From positions 1 through 64,000 of the forward strand of contig CAZFJC010000017.1 in the NCBI GenBank assembly GCA_964518765.1: a DNA stretch of 64,000 nucleotides, given 5' to 3'. Below, one piece after another: positions 8,535 to 17,255 of this stretch. A program made the translations under genes and the position numbers. Positions within the stretch are counted from its first letter, which is position 1. The number at the start of each line of letters is the position of its first letter. The notes under the pieces were generated by a model. That model saw only the letters and a list, made by a program, of their open reading frames with translations, was not told the origin of the DNA and made no database searches. Origin of the DNA: CAZPNX01 sp964518765. Its GTDB lineage: Bacteria > Edwardsbacteria > AC1 > EtOH8.

Positions 8535-9961
8535 CAACAAAATTGAAATCGGCAATAAAGCACCACTCTGCCCCGGCCTTGATTATTGCTATAGTGGCCA
8601 CAGGCTTTATCCTGCCGTCCCTGTCCCTCGGCCTGTTGAGCGACGATTTCAGCTGGATGAACCTCGTCCGCAACACCGCCTCCATGAGCTGGGCGGAATA
8701 CCTGAAGGTCCCTTCGCCCTACGGGTATTTCCGCCCGGTTCCCATGGCCATCTTCCGTATTTTGGGGCTGGCTTTTCCCGGCCAGCTTTGGCCCTTTCGC
8801 GCTCTTGCCATAATGCTCCATCTGTCGAACTGTCTTCTTCTCTATCTCTTGGTTAGACGTTTATGTTACCCGCCTCTGGCGGCTCTGACATCCTCCCTGT
8901 TGTTCGCCGTGCTTCCCTGCCATGCTGAGCCTTTGTTCTGGATATCGGCTTTAAACGAGCCTCTATCCGCCTTTTTATTGCTGGTCGGTTTTTATCTGCT
9001 CCTTTCCATCCGCCTCTCCCTGTCTGCCCCATTGTCAACTCTGCTGTTCACGACTGCTTTGGCCTCGAGAGAAAGCGCCTTATGTTATCTCCCCCTCTTG
9101 CTGCTGTTGACGCTGCGCCGGCCCGACCTTAAATCCTCGCTCCTTTTCCCCGTGCTGCTGCTCCCAGGAGCCGTCTATCTGGCGCTGCGATTGTGGTGGT
9201 CGTTGAGTCTGCCGGCGGGAATGACGGTCTCTTCCCCCGGCGGGCTAAGCCTGAATCCTTTGGAGATGGGGCGCCGCTTGGTGCATTATGCCATCAGCAT
9301 GGCTATGCCGGTTAAGACCCTGTTCGGAGTGGCCGGGTTCGAAAGATACGAGCTGCTCCGCCGGTGGCTATCATCGCCCCTGGCTTTTCCCTCTTTTTAC
9401 TGGACCTTGGCCGTCGCTTCCTCCGCGCTTCTTGCCGCCGCCGCCTGGTATATTCTAGCCGAAGGCGGTCGAGTGTTGGCCGCCCCGTTGGCCTTCACCG
9501 TCTTGTCGTTGGCCGTCTATCTCCCTTTCGGTAGCACCTCGGAGCATTTCCTGTATTTTCCCTCGCTCGGCTTCTGCTTGGCCGTCGCGCTTCTGCTGCA
9601 GCTCCTTTCCTCCAGAAAGGCCCGGCTGGCATTGGCCCTGGCCTTGACACTTTTCTCCGTCTATTCCGCTTCCCGGGCCGAACGCCTTTACCGGTGGAAA
9701 GGTGCCTCAGCCCAGCTGGAGAGCTCGCTCTCCGGGCTCGAATCATTGGTCTCGGCCCTGCCGGCGGGATCGATGATATTGGTCAAAGGCCTGGACAATA
9801 GATATCACGGGATACCCTTCGTGGGTGAACATTCCCTGCAGGACGCCTGGAGTTGGAGGAACCCTCGACGGCCTCTGCGTTTTTATTTCGATCGCACCGG
9901 CTGTCAGGACATGGTAATCGAGTATTCGCCGGCGACCTTTACCTTCCATAAGGTTGAGTGA
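8531..9961 (+). CDS. Polytopic membrane protein, GT-C-like (PMT/GT39-type) candidate
   Basis: 476 aa with about ten hydrophobic segments. The first loop after TM1 contains LLSDDFSWMNL, resembling the acidic metal/donor site (DD near the first external loop) of GT-C transferases that use polyprenyl-phosphate sugars. This is followed by YGYFRPVPMAIFRIL and HAEPLFWISALNEPL, which resemble GT39/TMTC-like proteins. The last ~90 residues form a soluble C-terminal part. The start overlaps the previous gene by four bases. It may transfer a sugar on the outer face of the inner membrane; a flippase or polymerase role is not excluded. Confidence 0.65.
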   Translation: MTTKLKSAIKHHSAPALIIAIVATGFILPSLSLGLLSDDFSWMNLVRNTASMSWAEYLKVPSPYGYFRPVPMAIFRILGLAFPGQLWPFRALAIMLHLSNCLLLYLLVRRLCYPPLAALTSSLLFAVLPCHAEPLFWISALNEPLSAFLLLVGFYLLLSIRLSLSAPLSTLLFTTALASRESALCYLPLLLLLTLRRPDLKSSLLFPVLLLPGAVYLALRLWWSLSLPAGMTVSSPGGLSLNPLEMGRRLVHYAISMAMPVKTLFGVAGFERYELLRRWLSSPLAFPSFYWTLAVASSALLAAAAWYILAEGGRVLAAPLAFTVLSLAVYLPFGSTSEHFLYFPSLGFCLAVALLLQLLSSRKARLALALALTLFSVYSASRAERLYRWKGASAQLESSLSGLESLVSALPAGSMILVKGLDNRYHGIPFVGEHSLQDAWSWRNPRRPLRFYFDRTGCQDMVIEYSPATFTFHKVE

Positions 9962-9971
9962 GCCTTCGTCG

Positions 9972-11060
9972 ATGGAACTTCTTTTCATCACCCCATCGGA
10001 CAAAGTGGGCGGCGGCAACCGGGTCATGTTCGAGCTGGCCGCCAGGCTGGCCCGCGCCCACCAGGTGACCTGCGCCTTCCCCCGGTCCCCAGCCAGACCA
10101 AAATATCGCCTATCCTCTGGAATCAGCCCGGTGGCGGTAGGCATTGGCTCGAATTCGAAGTACTCGGTGCTAATCAACCTCGTCTTTCTACTCAAGTGGC
10201 TGATAGAAAACAAAAAACGGTTCGCGGCCGTCGTCTCCACCGGCCAGATAACCGGCATCCTGCTGCCGTTTATCAAACATCTCCGGCTGTTCAATTTCAT
10301 TCAGACCGACGAATACGCCATCTTCGAGCAAGGACACCTGAGGGATCTACCGCTGCTTTATCGGATCTACAGGAGGCTCATGGACCGCAGCCTGAAGCAC
10401 CCCGGCATCGGCTTCATCTTCAACTCCGCCTACACCCACCGCCTTTTCACCGAGGAGCGGCCGGGCCGACCGGCCGAGCCAGTCGTCATCCATCCCGGCG
10501 TCGATCCGGCGGTTTTCAACCCGGACGGCCGTCGGCCATCAACCTCGCCATGGTGCATCTCATCCCTGGCCCGAAGACATGCCCTCAAGGGTTTGGGGAT
10601 CCTTTTGGCCGCCTACCATTCCTTATCCCCTGAGGTCAGGTCTCTGGCCTCTTGGAATCTGATAACCAACGATCGCCTCGAGGATCGGGACATCCCCCAC
10701 AGCTTCCGAATCCTGCGCCCCCAGGACGACGGCCAGCTGGCTCGGCTGCTGCGCCAGACCGACATCTTTCTCTCCACCTCTCTTTGGGAGGGATTCGGCC
10801 TGCCGGCCCTGGAGGCCATGGCCTGCGGCTGTGCGGTCATCACCAGCCGTAACGGCGGCTGCGCCGAGTATGCTGTCGATGGAGTGAACTGCCTCACCTA
10901 TGAGCCCAAGGACCACCTGGCCTTAGCCTGGTTGATAGGACGCTTGATCGCAGACCGACGCCTTGCCTCCAGGTTGGCGGCGGAAGGCATCCTCACCGCT
11001 AGTCGCTTCACCTGGGAGTCATCGGCCAAGAAGCTATTGGCACTTCTGGAAGGATTTTGA
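9972..11060 (+). CDS. Glycosyltransferase family 4 protein
   Basis: 362 aa from the ATG at 9972 (a TTG at 9954 would add six residues and overlap the preceding gene). The N-terminus LLFITPSDKVGGGNRVMFEL has the GT4 GG-loop. The C-terminal domain has the E-x7-E nucleotide-sugar site (EGFGLPALEAMACGCAVI) followed by the typical GGCAEYAVDGVNCL. This is a retaining GT-B enzyme of unknown sugar specificity. It lies 10 bases after the membrane protein gene and overlaps the radical SAM gene by one base. Confidence 0.9.
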   Translation: MELLFITPSDKVGGGNRVMFELAARLARAHQVTCAFPRSPARPKYRLSSGISPVAVGIGSNSKYSVLINLVFLLKWLIENKKRFAAVVSTGQITGILLPFIKHLRLFNFIQTDEYAIFEQGHLRDLPLLYRIYRRLMDRSLKHPGIGFIFNSAYTHRLFTEERPGRPAEPVVIHPGVDPAVFNPDGRRPSTSPWCISSLARRHALKGLGILLAAYHSLSPEVRSLASWNLITNDRLEDRDIPHSFRILRPQDDGQLARLLRQTDIFLSTSLWEGFGLPALEAMACGCAVITSRNGGCAEYAVDGVNCLTYEPKDHLALAWLIGRLIADRRLASRLAAEGILTASRFTWESSAKKLLALLEGF

Positions 11061-12064
11061 TGGCTGAGGGATTGTCGGCCCGGCTTCGGCGCAGATTGAT
11101 CGACTCCTGGCGCTTGAGGAGCCTGACCTATCGTTTGCTATCCTCCGATGCTCTAGCTGGATTCAGCCCCTACCGGGTATGGTACCGTCGGCGCATAGCA
11201 AATGAGCAGAGAGCCCGCTCCGGCCATCCCCGGGTGGTCTCCGTGGAGACCACCAACGCCTGCAACGCAGCCTGCGTCATGTGCGGCCATCGCCTTATGC
11301 GGCGTCTGCAGGGCCGGATGGAATGGAATCTCTTCAAAAGAATAGTGGAACAGGTAAAGGGGTGGAATCTGGAGTCCTTCTACCTCTCCGGCTACGGTGA
11401 GCCCCTGCTCGACCCCGAGCTGGCCGACCGGGTGTCTATGGCCCGGCGGGCCGGCATCGAAAATACCGCCATTGTCACCAACGCCTCGCTGCTGGACGGC
11501 CAAAGGGCCGACGAGCTGACTCGGGCCGGATTGGCTCGGGTGCACCTCAGCATCGACGCCGCCTCGCCCCAGACCTTCTCCCGATTGAGGCCCGGCCTAG
11601 ACTTCGGGCAGGTGATGGAGAACGTGGAGCGCCTTCTGGAGATGCGGCCCAGGCCCGCGGTGGTGCTGCAGCTGGTCCTGGTGGACCAGGGTCCGGACGA
11701 AGTCCGGAAGGTCATCCGCCGCTTCCGGGACCGGGTTGACCGGCTGACGGTGCGCCAGGCCCAGAGCTGGGCCGGCCGGGTGAAGCTGAGCCCTCGTGAG
11801 TTTACCCCGCATCTGAAGGCGTCAGCGGCCTGGCCGCCGTGCCGCTATCTATGGGACCAGCTCAACATCTACTGGGACGGCACCGTACCCGCCTGTTGCC
11901 TTGACTACGAGGCCGAGCAGCCTCTGGGCGACGCCGGTCGCCAGGACCTGGCCGCGATCTGGTCGGGACCGGCCCTGGCCGATCTGAGGGCAAAGCATAG
12001 CGCCGGACGAAGGGACCTGATCCCCCTCTGCCGGCGCTGCGGCTACTTCTCGGTATGGTGGTAG
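11060..12064 (+). CDS. Radical SAM/SPASM-domain protein
   Basis: 334 aa from the ATG at 11060 (TGATG overlap with the preceding stop). The radical SAM Fe4S4 motif CNAACVMC lies near residue 69, preceded by VSVETTNACNA and followed by YLSGYGEPLLDPEL. The C-terminal SPASM-like region has CRYLWDQLNIYWDG, then PACC, then CRRCGYFSVWW, enough cysteines for an auxiliary cluster. Such proteins modify peptides or sugars, and stand-alone members occur in polysaccharide clusters; the substrate cannot be read from sequence. It ends the glycan operon, 7 bases from the convergent smpB stop. Confidence 0.85.
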   Translation: MAEGLSARLRRRLIDSWRLRSLTYRLLSSDALAGFSPYRVWYRRRIANEQRARSGHPRVVSVETTNACNAACVMCGHRLMRRLQGRMEWNLFKRIVEQVKGWNLESFYLSGYGEPLLDPELADRVSMARRAGIENTAIVTNASLLDGQRADELTRAGLARVHLSIDAASPQTFSRLRPGLDFGQVMENVERLLEMRPRPAVVLQLVLVDQGPDEVRKVIRRFRDRVDRLTVRQAQSWAGRVKLSPREFTPHLKASAAWPPCRYLWDQLNIYWDGTVPACCLDYEAEQPLGDAGRQDLAAIWSGPALADLRAKHSAGRRDLIPLCRRCGYFSVWW

Positions 12065-12071
12065 CTTCTGT

Positions 12072-12512
12072 CTACCTCTCCTTGATCTTGCCCCGCATCT
12101 CCCGCTCCTGGTCGCGACGTTTAATATCCTCTCGCCTGTCGTGCTGCCGTTTGCCGCGGGCCAGGGCCACCTCCACCTTGGCCCTCCCCTTCTTGAAGTA
12201 GACGGCCAGAGGGATTATGGCCAGCCCCTTCTCCTGGGCCTTCTCTGCCAGGCGCCTGATCTGATGCCGGTGCAGCAGCAGCTTGCGGGGCCGCACCGGG
12301 TCTGGGTTGTAGCGGTTGCCTTGGAGATAGGGGGCCACATGCATATGGTGGACGAAAAGCTCCCCGCCCTTGGGCATGACGTAGCTGTCCCGCAGGTTGG
12401 CCTGACCCTGGCGGATGGACTTTATCTCGGTGCCCAAGAGGACCAGCCCAGCCTCCAGGCGCTCCAGTATCTCATAGTCGTGGCGGGCCTTTCGGTTTAG
12501 GATCTCGGCCAT
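12072..12512 (-). CDS. smpB: SsrA-binding protein SmpB
   Basis: 146 aa. It binds tmRNA and delivers it to stalled ribosomes for trans-translation. Sequence signatures are the N-terminal NRKARHDYEILERLEAGLVL, LGTEIKSIRQGQANLRDSYV, and the basic C-terminal tail KGKRQHDRREDIKRRDQERE (shown here with its lead-in residues). That tail folds into a helix in the ribosome. Length is normal. It faces away from the tRNA-Leu gene. A TATAATTATA palindrome at 12551-12560 offers back-to-back -10 boxes, but no good -35 is visible for the smpB direction. Confidence 0.95.
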   Translation of the reverse strand: MAEILNRKARHDYEILERLEAGLVLLGTEIKSIRQGQANLRDSYVMPKGGELFVHHMHVAPYLQGNRYNPDPVRPRKLLLHRHQIRRLAEKAQEKGLAIIPLAVYFKKGRAKVEVALARGKRQHDRREDIKRRDQEREMRGKIKER

Positions 12513-12526
12513 GGGATAATGCCGGG

Positions 12527-12556
12527 TTGACAGTTATTAGCTTTTTGGTATATAAT
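12527..12556 (+). promoter_or_regulatory. Consensus sigma70 promoter of tRNA-Leu
   Basis: Perfect TTGACA (12527-12532) and perfect TATAAT (12551-12556) with an 18-base spacer. The predicted start is about 12563, just before the tRNA 5' end at 12567. Confidence 0.8.
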
Positions 12557-12566
12557 TATACGGTAA

Positions 12567-12653
12567 GCCGAGGTGGCGGAATTGGCAGACGCGCTAGGCT
12601 CAGGACTTAGTGTTCGCAAGAACATGGGGGTTCGACCCCCCCCCTCGGCACCA
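12567..12653 (+). tRNA. tRNA-Leu, anticodon CAG
   Basis: 87 bases with encoded CCA. The acceptor arm GCCGAGG pairs with CCTCGGC (12643-12649), the discriminator is A, and CCA is at 12651-12653. The anticodon loop CTCAGGA places CAG at 12601-12603, reading CUG. The long variable arm (GTGTTCGCAAGAACAT) identifies a class II tRNA. A short open frame reading through it is spurious. Confidence 0.97.
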
Positions 12654-12667
12654 TCGATTAAGGTGAA

Positions 12668-12701
12668 CCGCCCCGCGACCTGCGGGGCGGCTTTGCTTTT
12701 T
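12668..12701 (+). terminator. Intrinsic terminator of tRNA-Leu
   Basis: Perfect 9-bp stem CCGCCCCGC (12668-12676) / GCGGGGCGG (12682-12690) with a 5-base loop, followed by CTTTGCTTTTT. Confidence 0.85.
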
Positions 12702-12716
12702 CACCCTTCGCCGCCC

Positions 12717-13070
12717 TCAATCCTCGCCGACCTCCTCCTCCCTTGCGCCAGGCGGCTGCTCCAGAAGGTCCTCCAGTATCTCCCTGGCCCGCTGCCGATT
12801 CTTGCCCAGCACCAGCACCTTGCCCCACCTTGGGCGCATCATCATGGCCAGGCCGTCGTACATGGCTATCTGCTCCGATTTGACCACCGCCTCGATCCCC
12901 TGCTCCTCCAGCCGGGCTGCCGCCGCCATGGCCGCCATCTGGTCCGGTGGTTCGTAAACGGACACCAGCTCCTCATCCCGACCGGGATAGGATTCCAAGA
13001 CAACCTCGCAATCGGGGCATTCTCTGATGCCCGGCCCATAGAAGCGGCGGCATTTCGGGCAGAGCGGCAT
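12717..13070 (-). CDS. Zinc-ribbon protein with DUF2007-like domain
   Basis: 117 aa. Two Cys pairs (CPKC at 4-7 and CPDC at 18-21) form an N-terminal zinc ribbon. Residues ~35-105 (ELVSVYEPPDQMAAMAAAAR, then GIEAVVKSEQIA and KVLVLGKNRQRAREIL) resemble the ferredoxin-like DUF2007 'putative signal transducing' domain. No catalytic function is known for the family. It lies 22 bases downstream of the GGDEF gene on the same strand and may share its transcript. Confidence 0.7.
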   Translation of the reverse strand: MPLCPKCRRFYGPGIRECPDCEVVLESYPGRDEELVSVYEPPDQMAAMAAAARLEEQGIEAVVKSEQIAMYDGLAMMMRPRWGKVLVLGKNRQRAREILEDLLEQPPGAREEEVGED

Positions 13071-13092
13071 GGCTATCGGACTCCGGCGCCAT

Positions 13093-14505
13093 TCATCCCG
13101 CCAGCTCCACCCGGTTCTTGCCCGACTCCTTCACCCGGTACATGGCCTTGTCGGCCTGGGAGAGCAGCTCATCCGAAGTGGCCCCGTGCTGTGGGAAGCA
13201 GGCGATGCCAATGCTGGCGGTAATGCGGCATGATAGTTTCTCCGAGGCCAGGAACGGCTCGACCTCGATCTTCCGGCGTATCTGCTCTGCTTGGGCCAGG
13301 GCCGCCTTCGGCCCCTTGCCCGGCAGCACCAAGACGTACTCGTCGCCTCCATAGCGCGAGGCCAAGTCCGGGGGGCTGACCAGCGAGGCGATGCGGTCGG
13401 CCACCTCCCTGAGGGCCTGTCCCCCCAGTAGGTGCCCATAGCTGTCGTCCACCTCCTTCATGTGGTCCAGATCCAGGAAGATCACCGAGAGCGGCTGGTT
13501 GGTCTGCTTGGCCTGCCTGATGGCCTCCTTGAGGAACTGTTCGCACTGCCGCGAATTATAGAGGCCGGTCAGGTCGTCGGTGATGGCCAGGCGCTGGGCC
13601 TTCTCGTAGAGCCTGGCGTTCTCTATGGCAATGGCGGCGTGGTCGGCCAGTATCTGGAGCAGCTCCAGGTCCTTTTCGTTGAAAGGGACGTTCCCCGACT
13701 TGTTCATGATCTCCACCACGCCCAGAAGCCTGCCCCGGGAGATCAGCGGGGTGGCGATGATGGACCTCGTTTGGAACCCGGTCCGTTGGTCCACCCCCTT
13801 AAAGAACCTTTGATCGGTGGCGGCATCGGGCACGATCACCGGCTGGCGGTGCTCGGCCACCCATCCGGCTACCCCCTGCCCCATGGCCAGACGCATCTCC
13901 CTCACCTGGTCGCCCTTCTCCCCCAGGGCCACCTCGAAGACCAGCTCGTTGCTGGCCTCGTCCAGCATCAGGATCGACCAGGCCTCGGCCATGATCAGGT
14001 CCTTGATCTTGTTCATGACGATGTCCAGCACCTCCTTGAGTCTGAGGGTGGAATTGAGGGTCTTGGCCACCAGATTGAAGGTCGACAGCTCCCTGACCCT
14101 CTGCTCCAAATCCGCCAGCAGCTTTCGGTTCTCCTGCAACAGCCTCTTGCGCTCCAGCCCCCTCTCCACCGTCATCAACAGTTCCACGTGGCCGAAGGGC
14201 TTGTTGATGTAGTCGTACAGGCCGCCCCGCAGCTGCTCCCGGGCGTTCTGGGGCACGGTCCTGGCTACCGACAGCACCACCGGCAGGTCGGGCTTGGCCT
14301 GCCTGATGGACTTCAGCAGATGGAGATTCCTCCGTCCGGCCATCTCGGCACTTAAAAGCACTAGATCCACCTCGCCCCCATTCAGGATGGCCATGGCTTC
14401 GCCCTCGCTGTCGGCCAGCACTGGTTTGTGGCCGTGGCTGTTGAGGACGTGGACCAGGGTCAGGGCGAACAGGCGGTCCTCGTCCACGATCAGAATGGAG
14501 GCCAT
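13093..14505 (-). CDS. Pseudo-receiver / GAF / GGDEF diguanylate cyclase
   Basis: 470 aa. Residues 1-115 form a response-regulator receiver fold (ILIVDED, KPF at 102-104). At the usual phospho-acceptor position the sequence is VDLVLLSAEM with Ser52 instead of Asp, so normal phosphorylation is unlikely. Residues ~140-300 are a GAF domain (VGWV-like GVAGWVAEHRQPVIVPDA). Residues ~305-468 are a GGDEF domain with the active loop RYGGDEY (386-390) and DLDHMKEVDDSYGH. It should make c-di-GMP. The RxxD product-inhibition site is SPPD (377-380), so feedback inhibition may be absent. The ATG overlaps the stop of the cyclase-like gene by one base. Confidence 0.85.
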   Translation of the reverse strand: MASILIVDEDRLFALTLVHVLNSHGHKPVLADSEGEAMAILNGGEVDLVLLSAEMAGRRNLHLLKSIRQAKPDLPVVLSVARTVPQNAREQLRGGLYDYINKPFGHVELLMTVERGLERKRLLQENRKLLADLEQRVRELSTFNLVAKTLNSTLRLKEVLDIVMNKIKDLIMAEAWSILMLDEASNELVFEVALGEKGDQVREMRLAMGQGVAGWVAEHRQPVIVPDAATDQRFFKGVDQRTGFQTRSIIATPLISRGRLLGVVEIMNKSGNVPFNEKDLELLQILADHAAIAIENARLYEKAQRLAITDDLTGLYNSRQCEQFLKEAIRQAKQTNQPLSVIFLDLDHMKEVDDSYGHLLGGQALREVADRIASLVSPPDLASRYGGDEYVLVLPGKGPKAALAQAEQIRRKIEVEPFLASEKLSCRITASIGIACFPQHGATSDELLSQADKAMYRVKESGKNRVELAG

Positions 14506-17213
14506 CAGGGCTGCTCCTTCTCATCAGGCTGGACCTCGTACACTATCCTGATGTCGCAGTGGTCGCCGGAGGCTAGCCGGCCGTCCTCCCGCACCATCAG
14601 ACACTGGTCAACGGGTTCCAGCTTTAGGATCTCCCCCTTGGTCGACCCCGATCGACTGGGCGAGTAGTGCCCGGCCCGCCGCAGGGCCAAGCCCAGGCCG
14701 GGGAAATAGTAATTACCGTCCGGCAGCACCGTCTCCGCCAAACCGGCCGCCTCCCGGAGCTTGGATTCCCAAGCGTCCCCGCCCTCGGCCTGGCTAGACC
14801 AGTATTGGTATAGGTAGGTGGAGCTGAAGCGGTCGGCGCTCATCATCAGGTTGTAGCAGGTGGCATGGTCGGCCAGGATGATGGAATGGGAGGGGTCCCG
14901 GCCGCCGGAAAGCAGGCTGGCGTCATTGACCAACGGCCCGCAGAGATCGGCGTCGCCTAGAGAGTTCAGGCTCAGGGCCAGATCCCGTCCGGGCTCACCC
15001 GAGGCCAGCCCCACCCCGATGCGGAAAAGGGCCTTGAACTCCGGAGGCAGAACGGCGTAGCTCATGCCCTCGACTAGGATCTCCCGGTCCTTGGCCTCCC
15101 GAAACCATTCGCGGTAGCTGCTGTAGTTGTCCTGGATGAACTTCTCGGCCAAGCGAAGCATGGCCGTGGCGCAGGCCAAGGCCTGCTGGGCGGCCTCGGC
15201 CGAGGGGAGCATGGCCATCTCGGCCCCGGTGCTTATGGAATGGCGCAGCCTCAGGCCCTTGCCGGTGATCACCTCCTTGTAGCACTTATCGTAGAGCTCC
15301 TGGGCATTGTCCCCGAACCAGGCCACCCCTCCATCTCCGGTGTCCTTCACCAGGAATCCGCCATGCTGTTTGATGGCCTGGGCCAACAGGTAGCCCAGCT
15401 TGTTCTTTATCTCCCTCTCCTTGTCGGCGTGGCACAGCTTGGCGCTCATGAAGCTGGAGCCCCTGATGTCGTAGACCATGACCGTAGCTGTCTTGGCATG
15501 TCTTTTTACCGCTTTGACCATATCGGCCGGCGGCACCCAAGTCTGCGTCTTGGGGCGCAGCGGACCCTGGGCCGAGAAAAGGAAGCAGCGTCCGCCCCGG
15601 CGCTGGACATCGGAGAGAAACCTGACTTCGTCGAACAGCTCGATCTGTCGGAGTACCGGAGGGGTGCGGACCAGAGGAGGGGGCCACAGCCTGACCATGG
15701 ACGACAGCCGGCAGCAGATGGCCATCGGCTCGGCCCTTTCGGTCAGGAAGCTGCGGTAACCGGCCGTCAGCCTTTCCACATGATAGGCTCGTTTGCCGCC
15801 GCTTTCCTCCACCAGCTTCGACAGGGCCCTGGCTTCGGAGGGGGCCTCGGCGCCCGCGGCCTGCGCCTGCTCGAAGGCCTGCTTGATCAGATCGGCCAGC
15901 TGTTTTCCATGCTTCTCGGTCCAGCCATCCCATCCCGAACCCAGCTTCTTGTCTAACAGCCGGTACTGGGAGATATGCTCCATGACATCCGCGCCCTGGT
16001 CTCCGGATTTCGAGGTCAGGAGGGATTGGAGCTCGGCTGGGCTGATCTTGGCTAGATGCTGGCACTTCTCGATTACGCCCAGCAGGCTCCTCTCCTTGCG
16101 CTCGAGGTCTTGGAGATACCAAAGCTGGCCGGTCAGGCCACGCTGAAATTGGATCTGGGAGTCGGTGATCCGGGCCGAGAGGTTGACCAGATTCTCCGAG
16201 TACAGCCGGGTCTCCACCACCCGGCTCATCTCGGCGTTGTTTTGGGCGATCAGGTCCTGGGTCTGCTTCTTGACCCGGGCCGAGAATTTCTGGAGCTCGG
16301 CCAGCTCCAGGGTTACCTTGGACTCGAGCTCACCGGCCCTCCTGGCCAACATCCTTTGGATCTCACGCAGGGCCTGATCCGAAACCCGGGGAAGTCTCCC
16401 GGCCAGCACCGCGGTCATCTCCTCCGGCTTGGAGAAGCTAGATGTTTTGAGGGTCTCCCAGACGGTCTCCTCCTGTATTTTGATCTGTTCAAGATATAAA
16501 AGGTTGAAGAGTTGGCTGAAGAGCCAGGGGGTCAGCCCCTTCTCCGCCAGCTGCCAGCGGAAATCCTCGGCCAGGAGGCGTTCTGGATCTAAATCCGCCT
16601 CATAGCCAGCTTCCGTCAGAAGCTCCGGACCCTTGGCGTTAAAGCCGTGCATTTGGGCTGCGGCCTGCCGCCGTGGCCTAATCAGTCCGTTAAGTTCTAG
16701 ATGGAAGCGCTGGGAGATCTCCAGCCTTCGGGCCTTAGCCTTGGCCGATTGCCCTTCCCACCAGGCGGCCGCACCCTCAGACATCAACCTGCGGTAGGCC
16801 AGCTCGAAGGCTAGTGCCAGTTGAGGCTCCTGCGAGGCCATGTTCTTCCACAGGTCTTCCACTGTGCCGTAGTAAATATTTTGGCCAAACTCCCGCCATT
16901 TGTCCCACAGCTTCTCGTCAGGCTGGCCCAATACCTCCTGACGGCAGCAGTCCAACAGCAAGTGGGCCGCCTGGCTGTGAAACTCCCTGGCTCCCAGAGG
17001 GAGTTCAAAATAGATCTGTCCTTCCCCTCCCTTGGAGAAGGGCGACAACAGGCCGGTGTCACACCCCCTAGCCTTGAAGAAATCGGTCGCCCCGGCCAGA
17101 TATCTCTTGGCCGTTGCCTGACGCCCCAGCAACTCCTCCAGCCTGGCAAGATAACGGCCGGACATGGAGGCGATCCTCTCTAACTCAGAGATATATAACC
17201 TGTGGTCTGGCAT
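14505..17213 (-). CDS. Large protein with class III nucleotidyl cyclase-like domain
   Basis: 902 aa from the ATG at 17213. An ATG at 17165 (Met17) has a better upstream AGAGG and may be the true start. Residues 1-570 are mostly helical with coiled-coil-like stretches (about 280-350) and match nothing I recognise. From ~575 a class III cyclase fold appears: VMVYDIRGSS with metal Asp582, VKDTGDGGVAWFGD with Lys623 and metal Asp627, an insertion of ~90 residues, then FRIGVGLASGEP and GDADLCGPLVNDASLLS. Asp756 sits seven residues before Asn763, the adenine-selecting position in adenylate cyclases. The transition-state Arg four residues after the Asn is Leu767, so activity may be altered or lost. 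It overlaps the GGDEF gene by one base. Confidence 0.75.
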   Translation of the reverse strand: MPDHRLYISELERIASMSGRYLARLEELLGRQATAKRYLAGATDFFKARGCDTGLLSPFSKGGEGQIYFELPLGAREFHSQAAHLLLDCCRQEVLGQPDEKLWDKWREFGQNIYYGTVEDLWKNMASQEPQLALAFELAYRRLMSEGAAAWWEGQSAKAKARRLEISQRFHLELNGLIRPRRQAAAQMHGFNAKGPELLTEAGYEADLDPERLLAEDFRWQLAEKGLTPWLFSQLFNLLYLEQIKIQEETVWETLKTSSFSKPEEMTAVLAGRLPRVSDQALREIQRMLARRAGELESKVTLELAELQKFSARVKKQTQDLIAQNNAEMSRVVETRLYSENLVNLSARITDSQIQFQRGLTGQLWYLQDLERKERSLLGVIEKCQHLAKISPAELQSLLTSKSGDQGADVMEHISQYRLLDKKLGSGWDGWTEKHGKQLADLIKQAFEQAQAAGAEAPSEARALSKLVEESGGKRAYHVERLTAGYRSFLTERAEPMAICCRLSSMVRLWPPPLVRTPPVLRQIELFDEVRFLSDVQRRGGRCFLFSAQGPLRPKTQTWVPPADMVKAVKRHAKTATVMVYDIRGSSFMSAKLCHADKEREIKNKLGYLLAQAIKQHGGFLVKDTGDGGVAWFGDNAQELYDKCYKEVITGKGLRLRHSISTGAEMAMLPSAEAAQQALACATAMLRLAEKFIQDNYSSYREWFREAKDREILVEGMSYAVLPPEFKALFRIGVGLASGEPGRDLALSLNSLGDADLCGPLVNDASLLSGGRDPSHSIILADHATCYNLMMSADRFSSTYLYQYWSSQAEGGDAWESKLREAAGLAETVLPDGNYYFPGLGLALRRAGHYSPSRSGSTKGEILKLEPVDQCLMVREDGRLASGDHCDIRIVYEVQPDEKEQP

Positions 17214-17255
17214 TACGCACTTTGCGGATCATGAAGGGCTTTATCTAAAACGGCG

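Noticed and set aside
12573..13223. 216-aa plus-strand open frame
   Set aside because: It begins inside tRNA-Leu, crosses a terminator and runs antisense to the zinc-ribbon gene.
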